NCBI RefSeq assembly: GCF_000238775.2
Contig: NZ_AFEJ02000002.1
Location: 1,783,501 to 1,847,500, forward strand
DNA: 64,000 nucleotides
Source: Acaryochloris sp. CCMEE 5410
GTDB lineage: Bacteria > Cyanobacteriota > Cyanobacteriia > Thermosynechococcales > Thermosynechococcaceae
Direction: 5' to 3'
Shown here: positions 1-8,910 of the stretch, one piece after another
How the letters are laid out: the number at the start of each line of letters is the position of its first letter
How positions within the stretch are numbered: the first letter of the stretch is position 1
Translations under genes and position numbers: made by a program
Notes under the pieces: generated by a model
What the model was told of the DNA's origin: nothing
The model's database searches: none
Seen by the model: only the letters and a program-made list of their open reading frames with translations

Positions 1-897
1 AATGGCAATTCTGGCACAAGGTTCAGGTTCAGTAGAGGCATGGATAACAATATCGCAAGCTTTCATCAAAGCCGGGATGTCTTGGCGAAAACCCAACCAA
101 TGAATTCGATCTGCTAGATCTTTGTCAGCCGCCATTTCTTTGATCATGGCGACATAGTCTTGTTCTCCAAACAAAGCATCGCCCACCAATAACCCATGAA
201 CATCTGGTAAAGACCGCAACGCTTCAATTAAAACATGTTGACCTTTCCAGGGAGAGAGACGACTAAACAGTCCCACCAAGGGTACATTCTCAAGCTTGAG
301 TTCTTGGCGCACAGCTATTGCAGCTTCCGGGGTGACTTGATCAAACCGGTCCGACTCAATCCCGTCATACATCACTTTCACCAAATCAGGACGACCACCC
401 ACAGCGATAAAGGCATCAGCCGTTGCCTGAGATGCAACCCAAACTTGAGCGGCTCGGTTATTCGCCAGCGTAATGGCGACACGACGATTCACACCACTAA
501 AATGTTTGGCAGTCAGGATATCCCGTAAATGCCAAACTAACGGGGGGGTCCCGATCAATGTTGCCAAGCTAGACGCAATAAACGCTTTTTGAGAATTTGC
601 ACAAATAAAATCAAATCCTTGAGAGGCTTTAGCAATCTGCTGCGCCATTTGCCACAGAGCTGGAATCGCTTTGAGGGAAGCCAAGCCACTGGATGTTCGA
701 ATAGACAACAGCGAGTCCGGTGCATTAACAACAGTAACCGGCACCCCAGCCTTTTCTAAAGCCTGGCGAAACGGTCCATCTTCAAATAGCAACATCTGGC
801 TCGTTGCTCGATAAGCAGCAGCAATACTCAAACAGCAATATTCTGCCCCTGCTAGCGCACCAACGTGGTTTACAAATAGAATGCGATGCTGTTTCAT
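1..897 (-). CDS. GT4-type glycosyltransferase, C-terminus cut by window edge
   Basis: The minus strand reads open from the ATG at 897 to base 1 (299 codons) without a stop. The N-terminus (MKQHRILFVNHVGALAGAE) and the later 'LVGLFSRLSPWKGQHVLIEAL' type segment around residues 205-225 are those of GT-B fold family 4 sugar transferases: N-terminal acceptor domain first, then the nucleotide-sugar domain with the phosphate-binding G-x-F-S-R-L-S-x-W-K-G loop. The final part, including the usual E-x7-E motif, lies off the window. It is the most distal visible gene of the polysaccharide cluster, 84 bases downstream of the next glycosyltransferase. The sugar and acceptor cannot be told from sequence. 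Confidence 0.85.
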   Translation of the reverse strand, partial: MKQHRILFVNHVGALAGAEYCCLSIAAAYRATSQMLLFEDGPFRQALEKAGVPVTVVNAPDSLLSIRTSSGLASLKAIPALWQMAQQIAKASQGFDFICANSQKAFIASSLATLIGTPPLVWHLRDILTAKHFSGVNRRVAITLANNRAAQVWVASQATADAFIAVGGRPDLVKVMYDGIESDRFDQVTPEAAIAVRQELKLENVPLVGLFSRLSPWKGQHVLIEALRSLPDVHGLLVGDALFGEQDYVAMIKEMAADKDLADRIHWLGFRQDIPALMKACDIVIHASTEPEPCARIAI

Positions 898-981
898 AGA
901 CTGTTTGCCATTGAAGGTATCAATAAGAGTAAGAGGGAAAAACGGTAATCGGTGTATGCAGATTTATCAGTCCATTACTCC

Positions 982-2130
982 TTATGAGTAGTCATCCATA
1001 ACCTCCTGGTAAGCCCCTTGAACTTGCTGAACAATAACAGACCAGTCGTAGTTTTTACGCACATGATCTTCACAGACTTGAGCACTAGGCAAATGACGCT
1101 TCTCAGAACAAGCTTCCAGAATACCGGCCGCGATATGTTGCGGTGAATATCCCGGTAACACCAAATCTTCACAAAAGGGCCTCAAGATTTCTGGAATCCC
1201 ACCGACAGGGGTCCCTAAGATGGGAGTCCCCGCTGCCAAGGATTCTAAAACCACTAACCCAAACCCTTCCAAGGAGAGGGTGGGTAAAATGGCTAAGTCA
1301 GCTGCACGATAAGCCATCGGCAAAGCTTGATCAGGTAAATACCCAATCATTTGAATATGCTTCGTGAGCCCCAATTCATGTATACGGGCTTTCAAAGCTT
1401 GCTCTTGTTCGCCTTTGCCAGCCATCATTAACAAGACTTCTGGATACTGCCGACAGACATTAGCCATCGCTTCTACTAAATTGTCTAGCCCCATGCGCTT
1501 GGATAATCTGCGTGCCGTAAACAAGATGAAGCGATCTTGTGGCCATTGCAACTTTGTCCTTGCAGTCTCAGGTGATATAGAGGTCGCAAACCGCTCGGTC
1601 TCTACTCCCCCAGGAATAATCTGAACCCGCTCTCCAGGGATATCATAAGTATCATGCAAAATATCTTTGAAGGCTTGAGATAAAACGATAAAACGGTTAG
1701 CACGGCTAAATACAGCTCTTTCCATCGCTTTCCTAGCTTGAAAACCCAGGTTTTTATTGCTTTCCACGATACTTTCTAAAGACCAAGGGCCATGAAAATG
1801 GACAATAAAGGGGCGATGATCCAGCTGGTCCAGCATTGGGAAAGTGTATAGAGCGAAATGAGACACCAATAGCGAAACATCGTCCTGCTGGAGCAGCATC
1901 CGAGCGGTTTGGCGTGCCCCCCATAATCGTTTCAGCAGGGAAGACTGGCGAGGTGCAAAGGCTCTGACCTGGTCATTGGTTTGCTCAGAAACCGTGGGAG
2001 GACCCGTGACCACACCAGCAACCTCAACCCCTACCTGAGGGAGATATCGAGTCAAGTCATAGTAGTAGCGATCTAACCCCCCTCCTTGCTTATCTGGGAA
2101 CCAATCCATACCAATTTGCAAGGTTTTCAT
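982..2130 (-). CDS. GT4-family glycosyltransferase
   Basis: 382 residues with GT-B architecture. The N-terminus (MKTLQIGMDWFPDKQGGGLDR) carries the Gly-rich donor/acceptor loop. The middle has ILFTARRLSKRMGLDNLVEA (about residue 200), the nucleotide-sugar phosphate-binding segment, and near residue 285 there is an E-G-F-G-L-V-V-L-E-S-L-A-A-G-T-P stretch with the E-x7-E motif of family 4 retaining enzymes. It transfers a sugar to a lipid-linked intermediate at the cytoplasmic face in polysaccharide assembly; the exact sugar is unknown. Its start overlaps the stop of the upstream glycosyltransferase by four bases (ATGA), so the two are translationally coupled. Confidence 0.88.
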   Translation of the reverse strand: MKTLQIGMDWFPDKQGGGLDRYYYDLTRYLPQVGVEVAGVVTGPPTVSEQTNDQVRAFAPRQSSLLKRLWGARQTARMLLQQDDVSLLVSHFALYTFPMLDQLDHRPFIVHFHGPWSLESIVESNKNLGFQARKAMERAVFSRANRFIVLSQAFKDILHDTYDIPGERVQIIPGGVETERFATSISPETARTKLQWPQDRFILFTARRLSKRMGLDNLVEAMANVCRQYPEVLLMMAGKGEQEQALKARIHELGLTKHIQMIGYLPDQALPMAYRAADLAILPTLSLEGFGLVVLESLAAGTPILGTPVGGIPEILRPFCEDLVLPGYSPQHIAAGILEACSEKRHLPSAQVCEDHVRKNYDWSVIVQQVQGAYQEVMDDYS

Positions 2131-3278
2131 GTTGAGTCTCGCTTGTTGATCGCTGCTTCATAGGCCGCTAAACGCTGTTGAGCAATGGTGAACCAGCTGT
2201 AGCTCTGGGCCGTTTGATAAGCGTTTTGTTGCAATCGGGCTAATTCTGAACGGTTCTGAATCAATCGTTCTAGGGACTCCACAATAGCTCGACTATCCCT
2301 TACGGGAACGAGCAAGGCATCATGGCCATCTTGAACAATATCTGAAGGGCCAGGGGTCGGCGTTGTCACGGGAGCCAATCCGCAGGCCATCGCCTCAATC
2401 AGAACCTTGCCAAAGCCTTCAGATAGCGTAGGGAACAATTTGATATCAAATCCTTGAAGCAGGGCAGGTAATTCTTCGTGTTGATAATAGCTAATGACGG
2501 TAAGACGATCGTGTACTTGAGGGTCAAAGTCAGCATAAACCTGTTCCGGCACGCCATAACCATTGAGTTCAGTCCCAATTAAGCTGACCTCGACCTCAGG
2601 ATATTTCAGCAAGATCTCATTAAGGGCAGGAGTACTATACTCGATGCCTTTACGCTGCACATAGGTTCCAACCTGAGCAATGCGTATCCGTCCATCCCCA
2701 GGATATTTCAGGGGTAAATTCAGAAAATAATTCGGTAATCCATTAGGAAAAACATGAGCAGTCTCTGGGTTAACTTGTAATTGGTTAACTGCATACTCGG
2801 CATCCACTCGATTCAGAAAAAAGGTTAAATCCGCACATTTCAGGGACTGAGCGATTTCCCACAATTGAATACTGCCCCGGTAAAGGGGATACTTCCAACT
2901 CAGGGTCAGACTCCCCAAAGCTGCATCCTGTAGACGTTCTTCATGTTCTAAATGATCTAAACCATGACTTCTCGTCACGAGTAACGGAGGGTTTGGCGTT
3001 AGGCGACGGAGGAACCGTGCCCACACCCAAACATCTCCGGTAGAGGCATCAATGACATCAATCTGATGCTGTCTCATAATTTGAGCAATCTTGAGGGCAG
3101 TCGCCTCCGGGAAAATGAGATCTTTGAGCTTCATAGAAAGCCATGAAGGCAAGTCATCAAATGAGTAGGTATAGACTTGATGTCCTAATTCTTGATACTT
3201 TTCCTTGAGGTTTAAGGTACTCCCTGCAGCACCTGAATTTGGATCAAGATATTCATGGAGAATCAACAGGATATTCAT
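2127..3278 (-). CDS. GT4-family glycosyltransferase
   Basis: 383 residues, GT-B fold. The N-terminus (MNILLILHEYLDPNSGAAGS) has the Gly/Ser-rich loop. About residue 200 is 'RIAQVGTYVQRKGIEYSTPA', the phosphate-binding segment. Near residue 285 is L-S-E-G-F-G-K-V-L-I-E-A-M-A-C-G, an E-x7-E motif. It is followed by a four-base overlap with another glycosyltransferase and preceded, 113 bases upstream, by a methyltransferase, all on the same strand. The shared operon and the Wzx/Wzy/Wzc genes nearby place it in exopolysaccharide repeat-unit synthesis. Substrate specificity is not readable from sequence. Confidence 0.88.
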   Translation of the reverse strand: MNILLILHEYLDPNSGAAGSTLNLKEKYQELGHQVYTYSFDDLPSWLSMKLKDLIFPEATALKIAQIMRQHQIDVIDASTGDVWVWARFLRRLTPNPPLLVTRSHGLDHLEHEERLQDAALGSLTLSWKYPLYRGSIQLWEIAQSLKCADLTFFLNRVDAEYAVNQLQVNPETAHVFPNGLPNYFLNLPLKYPGDGRIRIAQVGTYVQRKGIEYSTPALNEILLKYPEVEVSLIGTELNGYGVPEQVYADFDPQVHDRLTVISYYQHEELPALLQGFDIKLFPTLSEGFGKVLIEAMACGLAPVTTPTPGPSDIVQDGHDALLVPVRDSRAIVESLERLIQNRSELARLQQNAYQTAQSYSWFTIAQQRLAAYEAAINKRDST

Positions 3279-3391
3279 ACTCAGTTTTGTAATCGCAAAA
3301 GATTCAAAATTAGCAGTAAAAAATTAGCAGTAAGAATAGAAATATCTAAAGCACACCCTATTGCACCCAGTCAGTCTTTTAGAGAATCCGA

Positions 3392-4096
3392 TCAATGTAA
3401 CGTACAGAAATAGATATCATCCTTCTCTATGTCAAATCCAAACCTTTTACGTTCCTCAGAAGTAAACTCTTGCAAATAGGGCATCACTGAGACACAAAAT
3501 CCAGCTTTTTCTAAGCGCTCTTTGTAATCCAACCCATAGACCCGCACATGATCACTTTGACCAAAGAGTTGTTCTCGTTGTTGGGGATCGGTGATGCTCA
3601 AATCTTCATAGGTTTGTTCTCGCAAAATGGGAACTTGAATCACGGCCCAGCCTTCTGGTTTCAATACTCTTGATAGCTCGTGCATCGCCTGTGCATCATC
3701 TGGAATATGTTCCAAAACATGTGAACAATAGATGACATCAAAACTGTTATCTGGGTATTGAATATCCGTCAGATCCATCTTGACCATAGCTGAGTTATTC
3801 AAATCTGCTGTTAAATAGTCAATGGACTCACATTGAGCAAACTTGTCTACTAGGCACTCTTCAGGAGCAATGTGTAGCATCTTTTTAGAATGGGCAGCAA
3901 ACAAGTCCGTTTTCTGCTTAAAAAACAGCCACATCATTCGATGTCTTTCCAAGCTACTACAAACAGGACAAATGGCATTTAGCCGAATTTGAGTAGTATG
4001 CATCGGCTTAAAGAGTCGGACATTTGATTGGCAAATCGGACAATGATGCTGAGTTCCAAAATATAAGGACTTTTTAAGTGTTTTAACAATGGGCAT
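3392..4096 (-). CDS. SAM-dependent methyltransferase with N-terminal Cys-rich segment
   Basis: 234 residues. The first 50 contain two CxxC pairs (CPICQSN and CPVCSSLERHR), a pattern expected for a small zinc-binding head. Behind it is a Methyltransf_11-type class I domain; 'DVIYCSHVLEHIPDD' near residue 120 is motif post-I/II of such enzymes, followed by ELSRVLKPEGWAVIQVP. The usual Gly-rich motif I is weak ('MLHIAPEECLV'), which is typical of this Cys-headed subgroup. Fifteen bases separate it from the upstream Wzy-like gene, so they are cotranscribed. It presumably methylates a sugar of the polysaccharide; the acceptor is unknown. Confidence 0.8.
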   Translation of the reverse strand: MPIVKTLKKSLYFGTQHHCPICQSNVRLFKPMHTTQIRLNAICPVCSSLERHRMMWLFFKQKTDLFAAHSKKMLHIAPEECLVDKFAQCESIDYLTADLNNSAMVKMDLTDIQYPDNSFDVIYCSHVLEHIPDDAQAMHELSRVLKPEGWAVIQVPILREQTYEDLSITDPQQREQLFGQSDHVRVYGLDYKERLEKAGFCVSVMPYLQEFTSEERKRFGFDIEKDDIYFCTLH

Positions 4097-4110
4097 AGTA
4101 TATTAGCATC

Positions 4111-5526
4111 CTAGAATTCTTGCTGCACAATGTAATGAACTTTATAGTACTTATACGCGGCTATACCCAGGCTCAAAAACGTCCAAACGATCAATCCAGG
4201 GATTTCTGGAAAGTATTGACCTGTCAACATCATGGGTAGGAGTCCGACACAAATAATTTTGACGGCAATGAGAAAGTTATCTCGACTTGGCGGTTTAACT
4301 GTCACTATTTTGGCAATCAGCATAAATACACCCATAAAATAGATCATTGTGCCAATTAAACCGAACCATAACAGCATGGGTAAAAAGGTACCGTCTCCAC
4401 TACTAATATTGCTAATGGACTCTAGATAAAAACCAAAGCCTTTACCGACTGGGTTAAATACAATCTTCTCAAATAAGTCAGAAAAAGCTTCTGCTCTAAG
4501 GTTAAGAGCTTCATCACTTTCTAGAGATTGGAAACTTGCAAATCTCTGACTAATACGCTCATTCAATTCACTCACTGAAAAAACAATGGTGAGGATGCTC
4601 GAAAAGGTTAGGGCTAGAAGGCCCAATAATTTTGACTGCTGCTGTGGGCGCAGGGTCGTAATATACAAGCCCATCACGAGTAATAGACACAACCATGCGG
4701 TTCGAACCACCCCAGCTAATAGGGTAATGGCTCCAAATAAAAGCGCTAAGAACTGAGGCCAACTGAGGGGTGGGCAAAGGGATAGTAAGACCCCAGTAAC
4801 CATGGGAAATGATAACTGGTGAGCTGCTGAGGTGGTACTCCACACCCGAATCCCAAAGGGTTCTGGAGTGCCTCTAGCTTGTATACCTGTAAACGTTAAA
4901 TAGAACCGATCCCAATCGGGTGCAACGACATATTGATACAGTCCATAAATGCCCATGACAATGACGGCATAAATGAAGATTTTGTAAATGAATTGGCATA
5001 AGTCAGGATAATTTTGCCAGTGAGAGTATAAGTAATAACCAAATACAATGGGACAAATAAATCCAAGGGCCAAGTCAACCATTGAAAAGTCCCGGATTGG
5101 GTTATTCGCTAGGCCGACTAAAACACCATAGGTCACTGTACCTAGACATAGAATAAATGGCAATCCAACTGACTTTAATTCTCTGGGCAGACTCTTGATA
5201 CAGTTGGGTAAAACAATTAAGCTAACAAGCTCCGGGGTTGTGTAAAATCCTCCCATCGTATACACACCCGCCTGGAAATCAATGATGCGACGGATCAGGC
5301 TACTGAGAAACCATAGCCAAAAGGTATAGGCAATATAGAGTCTTGGGCAGTATTGAAAGAGGTAGATACCGACCGCCAGGGAGCAAACGGGGTAAATCAG
5401 CACCAGAAATCGGCCCGCACCGATCAGAAAAAAGAATATCAGCAGGCTGATTAATCCCCCAATCGCTAGCCATCCATATTTTTCATAGGGAGTGGGTTTA
5501 AGGCTAGCAGTTGAGAGTGTATTCAT
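4111..5526 (-). CDS. O-antigen ligase/Wzy-type polysaccharide polymerase
   Basis: 471 residues, strongly hydrophobic, with about ten to twelve predicted membrane helices and one larger periplasmic loop (about residues 310-385, including RFASFQSLESDEALNLRAEA). This is the layout of the Wzy_C/RfaL superfamily, which joins undecaprenyl-linked repeat units or ligates polysaccharide on the periplasmic side. The large loop carries conserved Arg residues typical of the family. It is a paralogue of the broken gene just upstream (5843-8446): for example IAYTFWLWFLSSLIRRIIDF here against IGFTFWVHFISPEIQRFIDF there. With the paralogue dead, this is the only intact polymerase candidate in the locus. Confidence 0.82.
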   Translation of the reverse strand: MNTLSTASLKPTPYEKYGWLAIGGLISLLIFFFLIGAGRFLVLIYPVCSLAVGIYLFQYCPRLYIAYTFWLWFLSSLIRRIIDFQAGVYTMGGFYTTPELVSLIVLPNCIKSLPRELKSVGLPFILCLGTVTYGVLVGLANNPIRDFSMVDLALGFICPIVFGYYLYSHWQNYPDLCQFIYKIFIYAVIVMGIYGLYQYVVAPDWDRFYLTFTGIQARGTPEPFGIRVWSTTSAAHQLSFPMVTGVLLSLCPPLSWPQFLALLFGAITLLAGVVRTAWLCLLLVMGLYITTLRPQQQSKLLGLLALTFSSILTIVFSVSELNERISQRFASFQSLESDEALNLRAEAFSDLFEKIVFNPVGKGFGFYLESISNISSGDGTFLPMLLWFGLIGTMIYFMGVFMLIAKIVTVKPPSRDNFLIAVKIICVGLLPMMLTGQYFPEIPGLIVWTFLSLGIAAYKYYKVHYIVQQEF

Positions 5527-5842
5527 AAATCAGCGTAATCAGGCCTGTATTGAATCGTTGGAGAGTAGCCAGTCAAGTGAGTAGGAAAGTTAGGAGTGAT
5601 GAGACCCGACTAGTAAATGTTGCGTAAGGAACTGAACGCTAAAGTTAGGAGTGGACATAAAAATGCCCATTCCCCTCTACTAATGTACTCACTTCGCATT
5701 CCAAGTGCCCAATGAAGGACAACTTTTGCTGGCATACTCACGCCATACAATGAATACTCACAACGTTTAAGCGGTCTACGAATCATACTATGCCAGAGTT
5801 CGCAAGCATCACCGCGAGCTAAATCAATGGCATCAGGCATTC
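5527..5842. other. Intergenic stretch between the intact and broken polymerase genes
   Basis: No convincing gene. The minus strand has a 76-codon open frame (5610-5840, starting MPDAIDLARGDACELWHSMI) that begins right after the stop of the broken polymerase gene. I recognise no domain, and its Arg/Trp/Leu-rich composition is unlike the neighbours, so I do not call it. It could be the remnant of an inserted element. No hairpin followed by a T-run was seen. Confidence 0.4.
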
Positions 5843-6311
5843 TTAGTTGTTGATAGCTTCTAGTTTCCGATTAGGTGAAGCAGCAGTTTCGGCCACCTGA
5901 AAATATTTCTGGGATGCGAGGCCAAGGGTTAAGAAACTCCAGAAATAAAACCCTAAAGTTGCCATCAAAACATTATTAAAGGCGATGATGCTCACTGTTC
6001 CAATCACAAATGCTTGTGAAAATAGGGAAAGATAATCTTTCGGACTCGAACGACAGAGCTTCAATACTAATGCCAGTAATCCCACTACATAAGGGATTAT
6101 GCCAATCCAGCCAAAATAAAATAAATATATAAATATGGGAGCATCAACAATATTGAAATCTCCCAAATCTAGAGAACCTGCCAATCCTACTCCAATCAAT
6201 TGGGATATGGCTGAATCAAAATAAGTGTTATATAAATCTTGGCGGATATTCACGCTTATATCATCTTCATAGGAAAACAGGCTGAGCAGTCGAGCAGCAA
6301 CCTTATCATAT

Positions 6312-6320
6312 AAAACATCG
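6312..6320. repeat. Target site duplication, left copy (9 bp)
   Basis: AAAACATCG directly abuts the left end of the ISKra4-type element and is repeated exactly at 7484-7492 beyond its right end. Confidence 0.92.
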
Positions 6321-7483
6321 GGGAGCGTGTCACTTCTTTGAGAGGAAAATGATAATTGATCTTAGATGATCCCTCTTATTGACTATGACACCAGAAGAAG
6401 AACAAGAATTCAATGCTTGCGTCACACGCATTTCAGAACTGCTGTATCAAGACTCCCAATCCCAGTCTCTGCCCATGAAGACTTTGGCAGAGATTGAATG
6501 CACCGTTCGGACTCAACTGCAAACTCATGTGTCGCCTCAAATGGGTCTTTTTTATCGACCAAGTTAGCCCGCCAGATGTCGGAGAATATCGACGGACCTT
6601 AAAAAGCATTCTGGGCAAACTCAACCTCACTCGGACCCAAGCAACAGCCCTCAAGGTCAAGCCCAACAGTCAGTTAAGCCCCTACTTAGAGATGTGCGCC
6701 CTGCGTATTAGTGCCAATGTTTCCTATGCCCATGCATCAGAGGATCTAGCAGTTTTAACGGGTATCACAGTCAGCTCCAAAACGCAGCAGCGTCTCGTTC
6801 ATCGTCAAACCTTCAGTCCACCCTCTTTGACGCAAGGAGTCACTCAGCTCAGCTTAGATGGGGGCAATATTCGGTTGATTACTCCAAAAGGGGAACCCTG
6901 CCACTGGCGTGGTTATAAAGCAGTTCGCATCAATGGCGATAGGGTTGGCTTGGCCTACTATCAAGACCATACTTCCCTCTGCCTGGCGGTGAACCGCTTC
7001 AGATTTGCTGCAAGGGTTTACTGTCTTGGGGATGGTCATGTTGGGATTTGGAAGCTTTACCGACAGATGAGACTGCCAACTCAACAGGAGCAGATCCTAG
7101 ACTGGTTCCACTTGATGGAGAATTTACATAAAGTCGGTGGGTCACTCAAACGGCTGCAGCAAGCTGAAACCTTTTTGTGGAGAGGGAAGATTGATGAGGC
7201 CATCGATTTGTTCTGTGGTTTGAGCAAACCTCAGGCTAAACGGTTCTGTCAGTATTTGCGAGACCACCGAGAGCGGATTCCCAACTATGGTTACTATCAA
7301 GCTGAGGGAATACCCATTGGCTCTGGTGCCGTTGAGTCGCTTGTTAAGCAAATTGACCGAAGGACAAAGATTTCAGGTGCGCAATGGCAAGAAAAACATA
7401 TCCCCAAAGTCCTAGCTCATCGCTGTGCCTATCTCAATCGACAACTTGACTCTATTTTTCTCCTGAAAAAGTGACACGCTCCC
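6321..7483 (+). mobile_element. ISKra4-family insertion sequence, 1163 bp, complete
   Basis: Terminal inverted repeats start GGGAGCGTGTCACTT at both ends (left 6321 onward; right end at 7483 read on the minus strand). The identity continues imperfectly for about 29 bases (CTTTGAGAGGAAAA against TTTCAGGAGAAAAA). A perfect 9-bp direct repeat flanks it, matching the 8-9 bp duplications known for this family. The element holds a transposase in two overlapping frames and is inserted in the opposite orientation to the polymerase gene it interrupts. The exact duplication indicates a fairly recent insertion. Confidence 0.92.
6379..7474 (+). CDS. ISKra4-family transposase in two frames
   Basis: Frame one (6379-6567, 62 codons, MTPEEEQEFNACVTRISELL) gives the N-terminal helical part. 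Frame two, usable from about 6548 to 7474, carries the catalytic domain: SLDGGNIRL (first acidic region), GDGHVGIWKLYRQM (second Asp), ILDWFHLMENLHKV and the C-terminal GSGAVESLVKQIDRR with the final Glu. Joining them needs a +1 shift at the T6 run 6548-6553 (GGTCTTTTTTATCG). Two-frame transposases are known in parts of this family, so this may be programmed frameshifting or transcriptional slippage; a plain one-base mutation is the alternative. The ATG at 6494, inside the overlap, is probably not a real start. Confidence 0.82.
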
Positions 7484-7492
7484 AAAACATCG
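7484..7492. repeat. Target site duplication, right copy (9 bp)
   Basis: AAAACATCG immediately after the right inverted repeat of the ISKra4-type element, identical to 6312-6320. Confidence 0.92.
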
Positions 7493-8446
7493 TTCGTAAG
7501 TATTAAGGCGGACGTTATGACAATAAGAAGCAGGATAATAGCTAATATACGCACTTTATTTCTGCTTTTAATTCTGAATAAGAAGATTGCCAGGGTAATA
7601 AAAAAGCAGAGCCATGCAGCCCTTGCTTGACTTAGCAATAGTCCTAACCCCGCTAAACTTAAAGTAGGAATACGAAGCGGCCAGTCAAATCTATACAAGA
7701 GGATCATCAATCCAATCAGTACGGTCGTAGCAAAGGTTTGAAAATCTGTGGTTCCACTCCATATCCTGATGGCGAAAGCTTCTGGTAATCCATAGGACCA
7801 TTTTTCCACTGATCTAAGCCAATGGATATCCCAGCCCGGTGCAAAAACAAACTGCAAAATACCATATACACCTAAAACCAGCGATCCCCAGAGGATTGTA
7901 TTTTCGATAACTGATTTATAAGTCGGATATCTTTTCCAGTTCAGGTATATATGCAGTCCGAATAGTATTGGACCCACCAAAGCAGAAAACTGCTCAATTA
8001 GGATGAGATCCTGGGGTGGACTTTTAATCAGCGAGATAAATAAGCTATAGACCGAAGCAGATAAGGTGAATAGAAATGGCGATAATTTTTTAATAGGGAA
8101 TCTTGGTTGAATACTGAATTAACGTAAACGCAGAGATTAAAGTGACTGAATTGGCAGCAAATGTCAAATAACCGTGATTAATAGAATTAATTTTGAAGTC
8201 AATAAATCGCTGAATTTCTGGTGAGATAAAATGCACCCAGAATGTGAAGCCTATGTACATTCCTGTTTTTTTAAAGTATAAGTATATGCCTAATAGAATT
8301 GCCGAAATTGGCATTATTTGCATTGAGTATCTTGAAAAGCCAATCGTTAGGATCAGAATCTAAAAAAAGATAAAAGCAAGAATCAACATCCATGCCATTC
8401 GAGATTCCTGATCAGTATTGTTTATATACTCGTTAAGTTTATGCAT

Positions 8447-8910
8447 TACTGAATCATATCTATTTTTATTTATTCGCTATTTAATTAACGCTCAGATATA
8501 CCATTGTTTTCAGCAAAAACATCCCGACTTTCTGTTTGAGAAGAGCCGAGATAATGTCAATAGTTTGGTTAGCTATCTGTCTTTTTAACTGAAGATAGCT
8601 TGGTGTTTAATTCCTAATATATTAAGGCAGTCAGCTGTGAATCGAACCAGTAGGATTCACATTTGTGAGAGAAAAAATACAAAAAATGGCATGGGCTAAT
8701 CCATGTAAAAGCTTATGCATATCACACATAATCAATGTGATAAAATTTTTTCCACTAAATTAAAAACAACCTTGGTGAATTCAATATCATTAGGCAAAGT
8801 TTTTGTGGCTCATCAATCACATCAATAAGCCGCAAGATTCCATTGTTCAAAATCTCTGAATAGATTTAGAACATAAACCTTGAAGCATCTAATTTATTTA
8901 TAAAAAGTTT
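8447..8910. other. AT-rich gene-free stretch
   Basis: No supported open frame on either strand. It holds the upstream region of the broken polymerase gene. One inverted repeat is visible at 8720-8742 (TATCACA, nine bases, TGTGATA), followed on the plus strand by AAATTTTTT. That resembles a weak intrinsic terminator on the plus strand, or an operator. The right boundary is the left end of the IS5-type element. Confidence 0.5.

Larger units (their letters stand above)
5843..8446 (-). pseudogene. Wzy/O-antigen ligase paralogue broken by stop, frameshift and IS insertion
   Basis: Read from the ATG at 8446, the frame starts MHKLNEYINNTDQESRMAWM, hits an in-frame TAG at 8362-8360, and continues in frame (ILILTIGFSRYSMQIMPISA). 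It then needs a one-base shift near 8092-8095, at CCCTATTAAAAAATT, to continue as IKKLSPFLFTLSAS. It is finally split by the ISKra4-type element at 6321-7483. Removing the element and one copy of its 9-bp duplication restores the frame exactly (LTN then DVLYDKVAARLL). The restored protein aligns along its length with the intact polymerase at 4111-5526. Three independent lesions make it a clear pseudogene. The C-terminal fragment 5843-6253 stays open but has no plausible role alone. Confidence 0.9.

Noticed and set aside
6494-6544. Independent start of the ISKra4 second frame at the ATG at 6494
   Set aside because: Translation from there gives MNAPFGLNCKLMCRL, which does not fit the family and arises from the overlap with frame one; joining by frameshift is more consistent.
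8720-8742. CRP-type binding site (TATCACA/TGTGATA)
   Set aside because: The half-sites are in the wrong order and spacing for CRP (TGTGA-N6-TCACA); it fits a plain hairpin better.
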